From the NCBI GenBank assembly GCA_900322165.1, contig ONYR01000375.1, positions 1-6,568 on the forward strand: a stretch of DNA of 6,568 nucleotides. The letters run 5' to 3'. Under the pieces are notes generated by a model. It saw nothing but the letters and a program-made list of their open reading frames with translations, had not been told where the DNA came from and searched no databases. A program made the position numbers and the translations under genes. The DNA comes from an uncultured Eubacteriales bacterium (lineage in GTDB: Bacteria; Bacillota; Clostridia; Lachnospirales; Bianqueaceae). This document shows positions 1 through 5,502 of the stretch, in pieces (within the stretch, counting starts at the first letter, position 1; every line of letters begins with the position of its first letter).

Positions 1-72
1 ACAGTCTTCCGTAAAGTGGCGAAATACGCCTTTCCGATAGTATGTCTCTCTGTCAATTACTTTATAGTTCAT
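1..72 (-). CDS. Chloramphenicol acetyltransferase-like protein, N-terminal fragment
   Basis: Only the first 24 residues are inside the window; the rest lies beyond the left edge. The visible peptide reads as the start of a type A chloramphenicol acetyltransferase: a Met-Asn-Tyr opening, an Ile-Asp pair, then an aromatic-Arg-Lys-x-x-Phe-x-His-Phe pattern (residues 12-20), as seen at the N-terminus of cat gene products. Those enzymes move an acetyl group from acetyl-CoA to chloramphenicol. Two starts are possible, at 81 and at 72. I prefer 72 because a GAGGA ribosome binding site ends 8 nt before it, while the same site abuts the ATG at 81. The catalytic histidine region is not visible, so a resistance enzyme cannot be told from a CAT-like homologue of other function. 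The family call is fairly sure, the activity is not. Confidence 0.7.
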   Translation of the reverse strand, partial: MNYKVIDRETYYRKGVFRHFTEDC

Positions 73-109
73 TTCCGTCATCCTCACGAATCCCGAATTG
101 TCGAGATGG

Positions 110-138
110 AGTATACCACAAATCTCCGGGTTCCGAAA
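110..138 (-). promoter_or_regulatory. Probable promoter of the CAT-like gene
   Basis: Read on the minus strand, TATACT (115-110) is preceded by TGG, giving an extended -10 box, with a weak TTTCGG -35 at 138-133 and a 17 bp spacer. A second possible -10, TATAAT (149-144), lies further upstream without a clear -35. An imperfect palindrome at 91-106 (TCCCGA / TCGAGA arms) overlaps the expected start site and could be an operator or a small leader hairpin; that is inference. Confidence 0.45.
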
Positions 139-156
139 GACGCATTATAGCCGCCC

Positions 157-186
157 TTGACGATACAACACTGCTGTTGAGATAAT
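157..186 (+). promoter_or_regulatory. Promoter-like sequence facing right
   Basis: TTGACG (157-162) and GATAAT (181-186) are separated by 18 bp, close to the housekeeping sigma consensus. Transcription would start near 193. No coding gene follows before the hairpins. A 6-bp stem with a T run (195-216) sits at the predicted start, and a stronger terminator comes at 311-350. It may make a short RNA, or may be chance in AT-rich DNA. Confidence 0.35.
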
Positions 187-194
187 TATAAAAC

Positions 195-216
195 AGCTGA
201 CACAGAATCAGCTTTT
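195..216 (+). terminator. Weak hairpin with short T run
   Basis: The arms AGCTGA (195-200) and TCAGCT (208-213) enclose a 7-nt loop and are followed by TTT. The stem is only 6 bp, so termination would be inefficient. It lies right at the predicted start of the rightward promoter-like sequence. Confidence 0.25.
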
Positions 217-310
217 AAGCTATAAGTACCCGTTTACCTCAAATTGAACGATTACCTTCTGTGAGAACGATTTGTCCGGGAGAGGGGTGCCGGGAACACC
301 CAAAAAAGTA

Positions 311-351
311 AAAATGCCGCTGCGAAAATGGCTCCGTAGCGGCTGCTTTTT
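311..351. terminator. Two-way rho-independent terminator
   Basis: GCCGCT (316-321) pairs with AGCGGC (338-343) around a 16-nt loop. A T run follows on the plus strand and, because of the A-rich flank on the left, a T run also follows on the minus strand. It could stop any rightward transcript from 157-186 and back up termination of the leftward RNA unit. Confidence 0.55.
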
Positions 352-363
352 TATGGCCGGATA

Positions 364-394
364 CCGAAAAAGCCCTGAAATCAAGGGCTTTCGG
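364..394 (-). terminator. GC-rich hairpin, probably backup terminator
   Basis: AAAGCCCT (369-376) pairs with AGGGCTTT (384-391) around a 7-nt loop, and CCG (364-366) with CGG (392-394) after a small bulge. In the minus direction the stem runs into a short T stretch. It follows the stronger tRNA terminator, so it may be a second stop for the leftward transcript. Confidence 0.4.
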
Positions 395-396
395 GC

Positions 397-439
397 AAAA
401 TGAAAAGGCAGGCAATTTCTTTCAAAATTGTCTGCCTTT
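397..439 (-). terminator. Terminator of the 6S-like RNA / tRNA-Ala unit
   Basis: A near-perfect 15-bp stem is formed by 404-418 and 425-439 (one G-T pair) with a 6-nt loop. On the minus strand it begins 5 nt after the last tRNA base and is followed by a T-rich tail, as expected for an intrinsic terminator. Confidence 0.7.
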
Positions 440-444
440 GGTGA

Positions 445-517
445 TGGACCTGAAGAGACTCGAACTCTCGACCTCTCGGATGCGAACCGAACGCTCTCCC
501 AACTGAGCTACAGGCCC
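445..517 (-). tRNA. tRNA-Ala (anticodon CGC)
   Basis: The 73-nt minus-strand sequence folds into a complete cloverleaf. It has a 7-bp acceptor stem, a GCTC/GAGC D stem, an anticodon stem closed on the loop TTCGCAT, and a T arm with TTCGAGT in the loop. The anticodon CGC lies at 484-482 and reads the alanine codon GCG, which the neighbouring genes use often. The acceptor stem carries the G3-U70 wobble pair and A73 that identify alanine tRNA. The 3' CCA is not encoded and must be added after transcription. No promoter separates it from the RNA gene 6 nt upstream, so the two are probably made as one transcript and cut apart by RNase P at the tRNA 5' end. Confidence 0.93.
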
Positions 518-523
518 TCAGAT

Positions 524-745
524 CAACTTCCGAGATGCCGGTCCTGCCCTTTTGATTCCTAGCAAAAAGCTAGGTGGGTGTCCGCAGAGTAGGATCTGCC
601 TTCCCCTGCCGGGTGTCGGTCCTGAGTGGCCGATCCGTCGGAATTAGCTTGGGGCCTGGCATCACATACCGTTCATGGTAGAACTCCCAATTCATCGGTG
701 TAGGTTCAAAATAAGCAGGTTATCGTACACCCCAGAAAGTTGTAT
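524..745 (-). ncRNA. ssrS: Structured small RNA, probably 6S RNA
   Basis: 6S RNA mimics an open promoter and binds housekeeping RNA polymerase, chiefly in stationary phase. On the minus strand a consensus promoter starts a transcript of about 222 nt with no protein frame. Its ends pair: 742-735 (CAACTTTC) with 531-524 (GGAAGTTG), possibly extended by GGGGTGT with GGCATCTC. Near the 3' end a hairpin (CCTAGC 558-563 / GCTAGG 569-574) is followed about 18 nt later by GGCATCTCGG. From memory, E. coli 6S RNA has the same order: a hairpin in the 3' strand of the bubble, then GGCAUCUCGG. An apical helix pairs 658-661 and 651-654 with 597-600 and 603-606. An alternative 6-bp pairing, 697-702 with 726-731, would compete with the extended closing stem. 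There is no tmRNA tag frame, SRP GGAAGGAAGCAGC motif or RNase P core. The 6S identity is inferred from layout; the presence of a structured RNA gene is better supported. Confidence 0.65.
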
Positions 746-751
746 GTCGGT

Positions 752-780
752 ATTATAGTCGTTTAGCGTCTACTTTTCAA
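752..780 (-). promoter_or_regulatory. Promoter of the 6S-like RNA and tRNA-Ala
   Basis: On the minus strand TTGAAA (780-775) and TATAAT (757-752) are 17 bp apart, an almost perfect housekeeping promoter. The start falls near 745, just before the 5' arm of the RNA's closing stem, which supports the RNA boundary. Confidence 0.8.
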
Positions 781-788
781 GGCTAAAA

Positions 789-817
789 TTGACGAAAGAC
801 ATGCTTTCTTCTATAAT
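789..817 (+). promoter_or_regulatory. Promoter of the hydrolase-maturase-permease operon
   Basis: TTGACG (789-794) and TATAAT (812-817) have a 17 bp spacer; transcription should start near 824, leaving a leader of about 56 nt. Its -35 box is 8 bp from the -35 box of the leftward RNA promoter, so two polymerases could hardly bind at once. A ribosome binding site AAGGAGG (864-870) lies 9 nt before the first start codon. Confidence 0.8.
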
Positions 818-879
818 GAATTTATCAGTTTATCTCTTGACACAGCCTGATTTCGCGTAAATTAAGGAGGTACTTCTCT

Positions 880-1647
880 ATGTGGAACAGCTTAAACACC
901 GGCGATTATGAGGGCATGATCGCGGAGACCGTTTTAGTGCAGGGGCACGGCGGTCAGGACATCCGCGCCTATCTTGCCCGTCCCCTGGGGCCGGGACCTT
1001 TCCCTGGTCTTGTTCTGATCCCGCACATGCCCGGCTGGGATGAATGGTGCCGCGAGACCGCGCGCCGCTTTGCGCAGCATGGCTATTCGGTGATCTGTCC
1101 CAATCTTTATGAAGATTTCGGAAACGGCACCCCGCCGGAAGTCGCGAAACGCGCGATGGAAGCGGGCGGTGCGCCGGATGCGGACGTTATGGAAGACGTG
1201 GCCGGTTCGCTGCGTTTCCTGAAGAACCAGCCGACCTCCAATGAGAAGGCCGGTGTCATCGGCATGTGCTCCGGCGGACGTCACACGTTCCTCGCAGCCT
1301 GCACGCTCGAGGGAATCGACGCGGCCTGCGACTGCTGGGGCGGCGGTGTCATTATGAGCGAGGATCAGCTGACCGAAAAGCGCCCGCACTCGCCGCATGA
1401 GTACGCGGCCGACCTCTCCTGCCCGCTCATCGGTATCTTCGGAAACGATGACCGTCATCCCGCGCCGGACGAGGTCAACAAGCTCGAAGCGCTTTTGAAG
1501 GAGGCCGGCAAGGATTACACCTTCTACCGCTACGATGGGGCCGGTCACGGGATCTGGTACTATGACAAGCCCATGTACCGTCAGGAAGCCGCGATGGATT
1601 CGTTCAACAAGGTCCTCGCCTTCTTTGATGATCATCTGAAGACCTGA
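880..1647 (+). CDS. Dienelactone hydrolase family protein (alpha/beta hydrolase)
   Basis: A 255-residue soluble protein of the dienelactone hydrolase family, cytoplasmic since no signal peptide or membrane segment is seen. The nucleophile elbow GMCSGG puts the family's catalytic Cys at residue 130. Asp191 in the GNDD motif and His223 in GAGHGI complete a Cys-Asp-His triad, with spacing like the classical enzyme apart from about 13 extra residues between Cys and Asp. The N-terminal strand-turn IRAYLARP and the LIPHMPGWDEW oxyanion region are also typical. These enzymes cleave lactones or small esters; the true substrate cannot be read from sequence. Two further cysteines (150, 152) precede a Gly-rich stretch. 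The start has a strong AAGGAGG site 9 nt upstream. It is the first gene of the operon, and its stop overlaps the next start by one base, implying a common task with the radical-SAM protein. Confidence 0.88.
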   Translation: MWNSLNTGDYEGMIAETVLVQGHGGQDIRAYLARPLGPGPFPGLVLIPHMPGWDEWCRETARRFAQHGYSVICPNLYEDFGNGTPPEVAKRAMEAGGAPDADVMEDVAGSLRFLKNQPTSNEKAGVIGMCSGGRHTFLAACTLEGIDAACDCWGGGVIMSEDQLTEKRPHSPHEYAADLSCPLIGIFGNDDRHPAPDEVNKLEALLKEAGKDYTFYRYDGAGHGIWYYDKPMYRQEAAMDSFNKVLAFFDDHLKT

Positions 1648-2846
1648 TGGCTGTCTATTATTCCAAACGAAATGCGGCGGCGAGGGGGCCATCGTTTGTC
1701 GTCATGGTCAAGCCGGTCGGATCGCGCTGCAACATGCGCTGCTCCTACTGCTACTACCTCTCCCGTGATCAGTACTCGACGCACGAAGTCCAGACCGTGA
1801 TGTCGGATCAAATGCTCGAGCGGCTGATTCGGGATACGATCAAGGCATCTCCCGGCCCGGTTGTCTCCTTCGTCTGGCACGGAGGCGAACCGACCCTGGC
1901 CGGGCTTGATTTTTACAAGCGCGCCGTGCAGCTGCAAAACCGGTATCTTCCGCGCGGGTTCAGTGCGTGGAACAATCTGCAGACGAACGGGCTTCTCATT
2001 AATGACGAGTGGGCTGAGTTTCTGGCAAAAAACCACTTTGACGTTGGCCTCTCGATCGACGGGACCGAGCTGGTGCACGATCATAACCGGCGTGACGTTC
2101 TTGGCAACGGGACCTTCGCGCGGGTCCGTCAGGCTGCGGAGTGCCTGAAGAAGGCCGGCCTCACGCCCGATCTTCTTTGCACGGTCAATTCCGCGACTGT
2201 CGAGGCGCCGGACGAGGTCTATGAGACGCTCTGCTCACTTGAGACCGGCTGGGTCCAGTTCATTCCGATCGTGGTCCGCGATGGGGATGCGCTTTCGCCC
2301 CTTTCGGTCACGCCAGGGGCCTACGGCCGTTTCCTGACCCGCATGTTCGATCTTTGGATCACACATGATCTTGGCAATACCGATATCCAGATGTTTGCGG
2401 AGATGGCAAAGATCATGGCCGGCGCGAAGCCTTCCCTTTGCATGATGAGCGAGACCTGCGGGCGCGCTTTGGTAGCAGAGGAGGACGGCAGCGTCTACGC
2501 CTGCGACCATTTTGTCGATCCCAAGCATCGCATCGGAAACTTTATGCGAGATTCGATCGGACAGCTTGTTACCCTCCCCTTTCAGGAGGCGTTCGGGCGA
2601 TCGAAGAAAACCGCTCTCACGTCACAGTGCCGGCACTGTCCGTATCTGAAGTTCTGCGGAGGCGGCTGCCTGAAGGACCGCTTCGGTGTCTCCGAAGATG
2701 GTGAACCCGGTCACTATGTGCTCTGCGAAGGGCTCCGCGCCTTTTTCACGCACGCTGAGCCGCTCTTACAACAATTGATGGCCCTCAGCCGTCAAGGTCT
2801 TTTCCCGGAAGCGATCATGGAACAGCTCCGTCAAGCTTCCTCCTGA
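1647..2846 (+). CDS. Radical SAM/SPASM protein, anaerobic sulfatase-maturase type
   Basis: A 399-residue radical-SAM enzyme. Cys28, Cys32 and Cys35 form the CxxxCxxC site for the SAM-binding 4Fe-4S cluster; GGEP (79-82) is the SAM amino-group motif. The C-terminal SPASM region has Cys265, 271, 286, 328, 331, 337, 341 and 360, with spacing that follows, to my knowledge, the two auxiliary clusters of the Clostridium perfringens sulfatase maturase. Asp287 directly after Cys286 matches that enzyme's proposed catalytic base. Such enzymes turn a Cys or Ser of a sulfatase into formylglycine in the cytoplasm without oxygen. No sulfatase lies in this window, so the target is either encoded elsewhere or is another peptide or protein. 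The start shares its A with the preceding TGA and has only a weak ribosome binding site, so translation is probably coupled to the hydrolase. Enzyme class is sure; substrate is open. Confidence 0.88.
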   Translation: MAVYYSKRNAAARGPSFVVMVKPVGSRCNMRCSYCYYLSRDQYSTHEVQTVMSDQMLERLIRDTIKASPGPVVSFVWHGGEPTLAGLDFYKRAVQLQNRYLPRGFSAWNNLQTNGLLINDEWAEFLAKNHFDVGLSIDGTELVHDHNRRDVLGNGTFARVRQAAECLKKAGLTPDLLCTVNSATVEAPDEVYETLCSLETGWVQFIPIVVRDGDALSPLSVTPGAYGRFLTRMFDLWITHDLGNTDIQMFAEMAKIMAGAKPSLCMMSETCGRALVAEEDGSVYACDHFVDPKHRIGNFMRDSIGQLVTLPFQEAFGRSKKTALTSQCRHCPYLKFCGGGCLKDRFGVSEDGEPGHYVLCEGLRAFFTHAEPLLQQLMALSRQGLFPEAIMEQLRQASS

Positions 2847-2878
2847 GCGTTCTGCACGCTTCCCTATGAGGTTTCGCT

Positions 2879-3646
2879 ATGCAAATTCTCACACAATTAA
2901 ACAGCCCCGTGATGTACCTCATCGTCGGGGTTGTCATCCTTTTTATTGCACTCGTCTGTGTCTTTTTCATGGTGCGAGCTTACCGTGCCGGCAAGGCGAT
3001 CGGCATGGACGTTAAGCTTCTTAAGCGTGCCATCACGGCGAGTGCGACCTTTGCGGTCCTGCCCTCCGTTGGCATTCTTCTGGGTGTTATCGCCCTTTCC
3101 GGCTCGCTTGGCACCCCGCTTCCGTGGCTGCGACTCTCGGTCATCGGCGCGCTCCACTATGAGACCCAGGTCGCAGAAGCTGCGGCTGAAGGTGTCGGTC
3201 TGACGACTCTCTCCGCCGCGCAGATGACTCCGAAAGCCTTCACCACGATCGCCCTGACAATGAGCTTTTGTATCATCTGGGGCATGGTGCTCGCGATCCT
3301 GTTTAACAAAGGTTACCTCAAAAAGCTCTCCGGCCAGTCACCGAAAAAAGGCGGTGGCACCTCCGTCATCAAGGACTTTGGCAACACCGCGATGACTGCA
3401 ATGTTCATCGGCCTCGTGTCCGCGTACATCGGCAGCTACATCGGCGACTTTGTCTCCGGGAACGGCCTGTTCACCTTCACCGGCAATTGGATGCCGCTCG
3501 TAGTCGTTGTCGTGGCCGCGCTTGTCATGGCAGTCTGCATCTGGCTTGCGGAGAAGAAAAAAGCGGCCTGGATCGACAACTTCTCGGTCGCCCTCAGCAT
3601 GCTGATCGCGATGGCCTCGGCTGTCCTTGTCGGACAGCTTGTCTAA
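2879..3646 (+). CDS. Six-helix membrane protein, DUF5058-like
   Basis: A 255-residue integral membrane protein. Hydrophobic segments are seen near residues 11-32, 50-75, 121-142, 170-192, 204-224 and 234-254. Basic loops (KAIGMDVKLLKR after helix 1, GYLKKLSGQSPKK after helix 3, AEKKKAAW after helix 5) suggest those loops face the cytoplasm. The pattern around residues 51-92 (LPSVGILLGVIAL, then PWLRLSVIGALHYE) recalls, from memory, the uncharacterised family DUF5058. I cannot confirm this without a profile search. The gene starts 32 bp after the radical-SAM gene with GAGG 7 nt before the ATG, and ends 12 bp before another membrane protein gene. Together these two look like subunits of one transporter, presumably for the substrate or product of the upstream hydrolase. 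That role is inference. Confidence 0.7.
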   Translation: MQILTQLNSPVMYLIVGVVILFIALVCVFFMVRAYRAGKAIGMDVKLLKRAITASATFAVLPSVGILLGVIALSGSLGTPLPWLRLSVIGALHYETQVAEAAAEGVGLTTLSAAQMTPKAFTTIALTMSFCIIWGMVLAILFNKGYLKKLSGQSPKKGGGTSVIKDFGNTAMTAMFIGLVSAYIGSYIGDFVSGNGLFTFTGNWMPLVVVVVAALVMAVCIWLAEKKKAAWIDNFSVALSMLIAMASAVLVGQLV

Positions 3647-3658
3647 GGGGGTGAGATC

Positions 3659-4348
3659 ATGACCGAAGAAAAGAAAAACGAACTGTTTGAACAGTACAAC
3701 AACCGGACCCACGTCTACGGCCGGATCTTCTCGATCATCAGCCTCTTTCTCCTTCTGGCGGTTCCGTTTGTTATGGGCGCGTATCTGCAGGCGATGCCGG
3801 ACATTCCTGCGTTCCTGCGCACGTTCCTCGCGATCGGCATTGTCTACCTCGTGAGCGCGATCGCGGAATACCTCATCTACACACCGATGCTCGGCGCGGG
3901 CGGCTCGTACCTTGCGTTTATCACGGGCAACCTGATCAACATGAAGCTGCCTTGCGCGTTCAACGCCCGCGACATCGTCGGCGCGAAGACCGGCACTCCG
4001 GAAAATGAGATCATCTCGACCCTCTCGATTGCCACGTCATCGCTTGTCACGATCCTCGTGCTCGCGGTCGGTGTCGCACTGCTCCTCCCTCTGCAGCCGC
4101 TGCTGCAGTCCGAAGCGCTCCAGCCGGCTTTCGAGAACGTCGTCCCCGCCCTCTTCGGCGCGATGGCCTACAAGTACTACCGCGGCAACATGAAGATCGC
4201 CGCCTTCCCGCTGATCGCGATGACGCTGCTGTTCCTTCTCGTTCCGTCACTCACCGGCTCCACCAGCTTCATGATCATCCCGAGCGGCGCGATCTCGATC
4301 GGGGTAGCATACTGGTACTATAAGAAGGGGCAGAAAAAAGACGAGTAA
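3659..4348 (+). CDS. Small integral membrane protein, partner of the DUF5058-like protein
   Basis: A 229-residue membrane protein with a charged N-terminus (residues 1-21) and hydrophobic segments near 20-42, 52-75, 118-145, 157-172, 178-198 and 203-221. A polar re-entrant-looking stretch lies around residues 76-118, with glycines (LGAGGSYLAFITGN), a Pro-Cys pair at 98-99 and a TGTPENEIIS motif. This stretch may line a transport path. The C-terminal tail is lysine-rich and probably cytoplasmic. The ribosome binding site AGGGGGTGAG differs by one base from the ideal AGGAGGTGA and lies about 5 nt before the ATG. The gene is last in the operon and is followed by a terminator. I recognise the general type, small permease subunits next to DUF5058 genes, but no characterised member, so function is unassigned. 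Confidence 0.65.
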   Translation: MTEEKKNELFEQYNNRTHVYGRIFSIISLFLLLAVPFVMGAYLQAMPDIPAFLRTFLAIGIVYLVSAIAEYLIYTPMLGAGGSYLAFITGNLINMKLPCAFNARDIVGAKTGTPENEIISTLSIATSSLVTILVLAVGVALLLPLQPLLQSEALQPAFENVVPALFGAMAYKYYRGNMKIAAFPLIAMTLLFLLVPSLTGSTSFMIIPSGAISIGVAYWYYKKGQKKDE

Positions 4349-4386
4349 TGAACCGGTCTTCTGTATGGTGATAACCACGAATGTGA

Positions 4387-4423
4387 AAAGGGGCTGAGAA
4401 ACCTGATGGTTTCTCAGCCCTTT
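4387..4423. terminator. Strong two-way terminator between convergent genes
   Basis: GGGCTGAGAAACC (4391-4403) pairs perfectly with GGTTTCTCAGCCC (4408-4420) around a TGAT loop. There are A residues before and T residues after the stem, so a T run follows in both directions. It ends the rightward operon and the leftward ldhA-type gene, whose stop is 14 bases to the right. Confidence 0.88.
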
Positions 4424-4436
4424 ACAGGCAGCTTGC

Positions 4437-5471
4437 TCAGAAGCAGCGCTGCTTTCTTTCTTTTCTGCACTGCTCCATGTGTCCGCAGTGGTAGCAGAGC
4501 TCGTTGTCGATAAGGCCTTCGTTGTTGAAGTAGGAACGGATATTGGAAATCGTGGTCTCCGCAATGTTGTGCAGCGCTTCCTCCGTGAGGAAAGCCTGGT
4601 GCGAGGTCACGATCACGTTCGGCATCGAGATGAGGCGCGCGAGGAGCTCGTCGTTCAGGATGTGCCCGGACCGGTCTTCGAAGAAGATGTCTGCTTCCTC
4701 CTCGTACACGTCGAGACAGGCCGCGCCGACCTTGCGGGCCTTGATTCCCTCCAGCAGTGCCTCCGCATCGATGAGCGCGCCGCGCGAGGTGTTCAGGATC
4801 ACGACGCCCTTCTTCATCTTTTCGATCGCCACGCGGTCGATCATGTGCCGCGTGTCCTCGGTCAGCGGGCAGTGCAGCGAAATGATGTCGCTCTTTTTAA
4901 GCAGCTCGTCGAGCGTGACGTAGGTGATCCCGCTGTCCTTGGCCGGGAACAGGTCGTATGCGATGACATTCATGCCAAAGCCTCGGCAAATGTCGATGAA
5001 GATCCGTCCGATCTTGCCGGTTCCGATAACGCCGACCGTCTTGCCGTGAAGGTCAAATCCCGTCAGTCCATTCAGCGAGAAGTTGAAATCGCGGGTGCGG
5101 TTGTAGGCCTTGTGAATGCGGCGGATCGAGGTCAGAAGAAGTGCCGCGGTGTGCTCCGCCACCGCGTAGGGCGAGTACGCCGGGACATGCACAACGTGCA
5201 GTTTGCCGTAGGCCGCGCTGAGATCGACATTGTTGTAGCCCGCGCAGCGCAGCGCGATGAGTTTCACCCCGTTTTCGTAGAGTTTGTCGATCACGGCTTT
5301 GTTGACGGTATCATTGACAAACACGCAGACAGCGTCACAGCCCGCCGCGAGGGATGCGGTGTCCTCATTCAATTTGGTTTCAAGGTATTTAAACGAAATG
5401 TCCGCTCCGGCCTGCGCCTCGAACGAAATCTCATCGTATTCTTTGGTATCAAACATTGCAACTCTAATCAT
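4437..5471 (-). CDS. ldhA: D-lactate dehydrogenase (fermentative, LdhA type)
   Basis: A 344-residue cytoplasmic NAD-dependent 2-hydroxyacid dehydrogenase that reduces pyruvate to D-lactate and so regenerates NAD+ in fermentation. The nucleotide-binding loop GTGKIG is at 150-155 with Asp173 at the end of the second strand, favouring NADH over NADPH. Catalytic Arg230 (NTSRG), Glu259 (DVYEEE) and His291 (SHQAF) line up with Arg235, Glu264 and His296 of E. coli LdhA as I recall it. Shared motifs ALRCAGYNNVDL, VPAYSPYAVAEH and FSLNGLTGF separate it from other family members. It starts with AAGGAGG 6 nt before the ATG. After the NEL tripeptide where E. coli LdhA almost ends, an extra tail of 19 residues holds Cys326, 329, 335 and 343 and His328 and His331, possibly a metal site. 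A Rex-like site precedes the promoter. Confidence 0.92.
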   Translation of the reverse strand: MIRVAMFDTKEYDEISFEAQAGADISFKYLETKLNEDTASLAAGCDAVCVFVNDTVNKAVIDKLYENGVKLIALRCAGYNNVDLSAAYGKLHVVHVPAYSPYAVAEHTAALLLTSIRRIHKAYNRTRDFNFSLNGLTGFDLHGKTVGVIGTGKIGRIFIDICRGFGMNVIAYDLFPAKDSGITYVTLDELLKKSDIISLHCPLTEDTRHMIDRVAIEKMKKGVVILNTSRGALIDAEALLEGIKARKVGAACLDVYEEEADIFFEDRSGHILNDELLARLISMPNVIVTSHQAFLTEEALHNIAETTISNIRSYFNNEGLIDNELCYHCGHMEQCRKERKQRCF

Positions 5472-5502
5472 AGTAAGCCTCCTTCATGTTTTTTACAATT
5501 AT

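Larger units (their letters stand above)
73..444. other. Gene-free spacer between CAT-like gene and tRNA-Ala
   Basis: No convincing protein gene is seen in these about 370 bases. The stretch holds the promoter of the CAT-like gene, a rightward promoter-like pair, one weak hairpin and three further hairpins. The only open frame I looked at, a GTG frame at 261-311 coding 16 residues, has no ribosome binding site and no recognisable product. Confidence 0.6.

Noticed and set aside
261..311. Small GTG-started frame of 16 codons
   Set aside because: No ribosome binding site, no hydrophobic or charged pattern of a known small protein, and it runs into a terminator.
524..745. SRP RNA, tmRNA, RNase P RNA or raiA-type RNA
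   Set aside because: The SRP GGAAGGAAGCAGC core, a tmRNA tag frame and the conserved RNase P core are all absent. raiA RNA could not be fully excluded from memory, but the 3' layout fits 6S better.
837..863. Perfect TTGACA followed by a TAAATT, as a second operon promoter
   Set aside because: The spacer would be only 15 bp, the -10 is poor and overlaps the ribosome binding site region; the TTGACG-17-TATAAT pair upstream is far better.
934..1692. Open frame of 252 codons on the minus strand opposite the hydrolase
   Set aside because: The plus strand codes a convincing dienelactone hydrolase with a full triad; the reverse frame shows no family features and arises from GC-rich codons.
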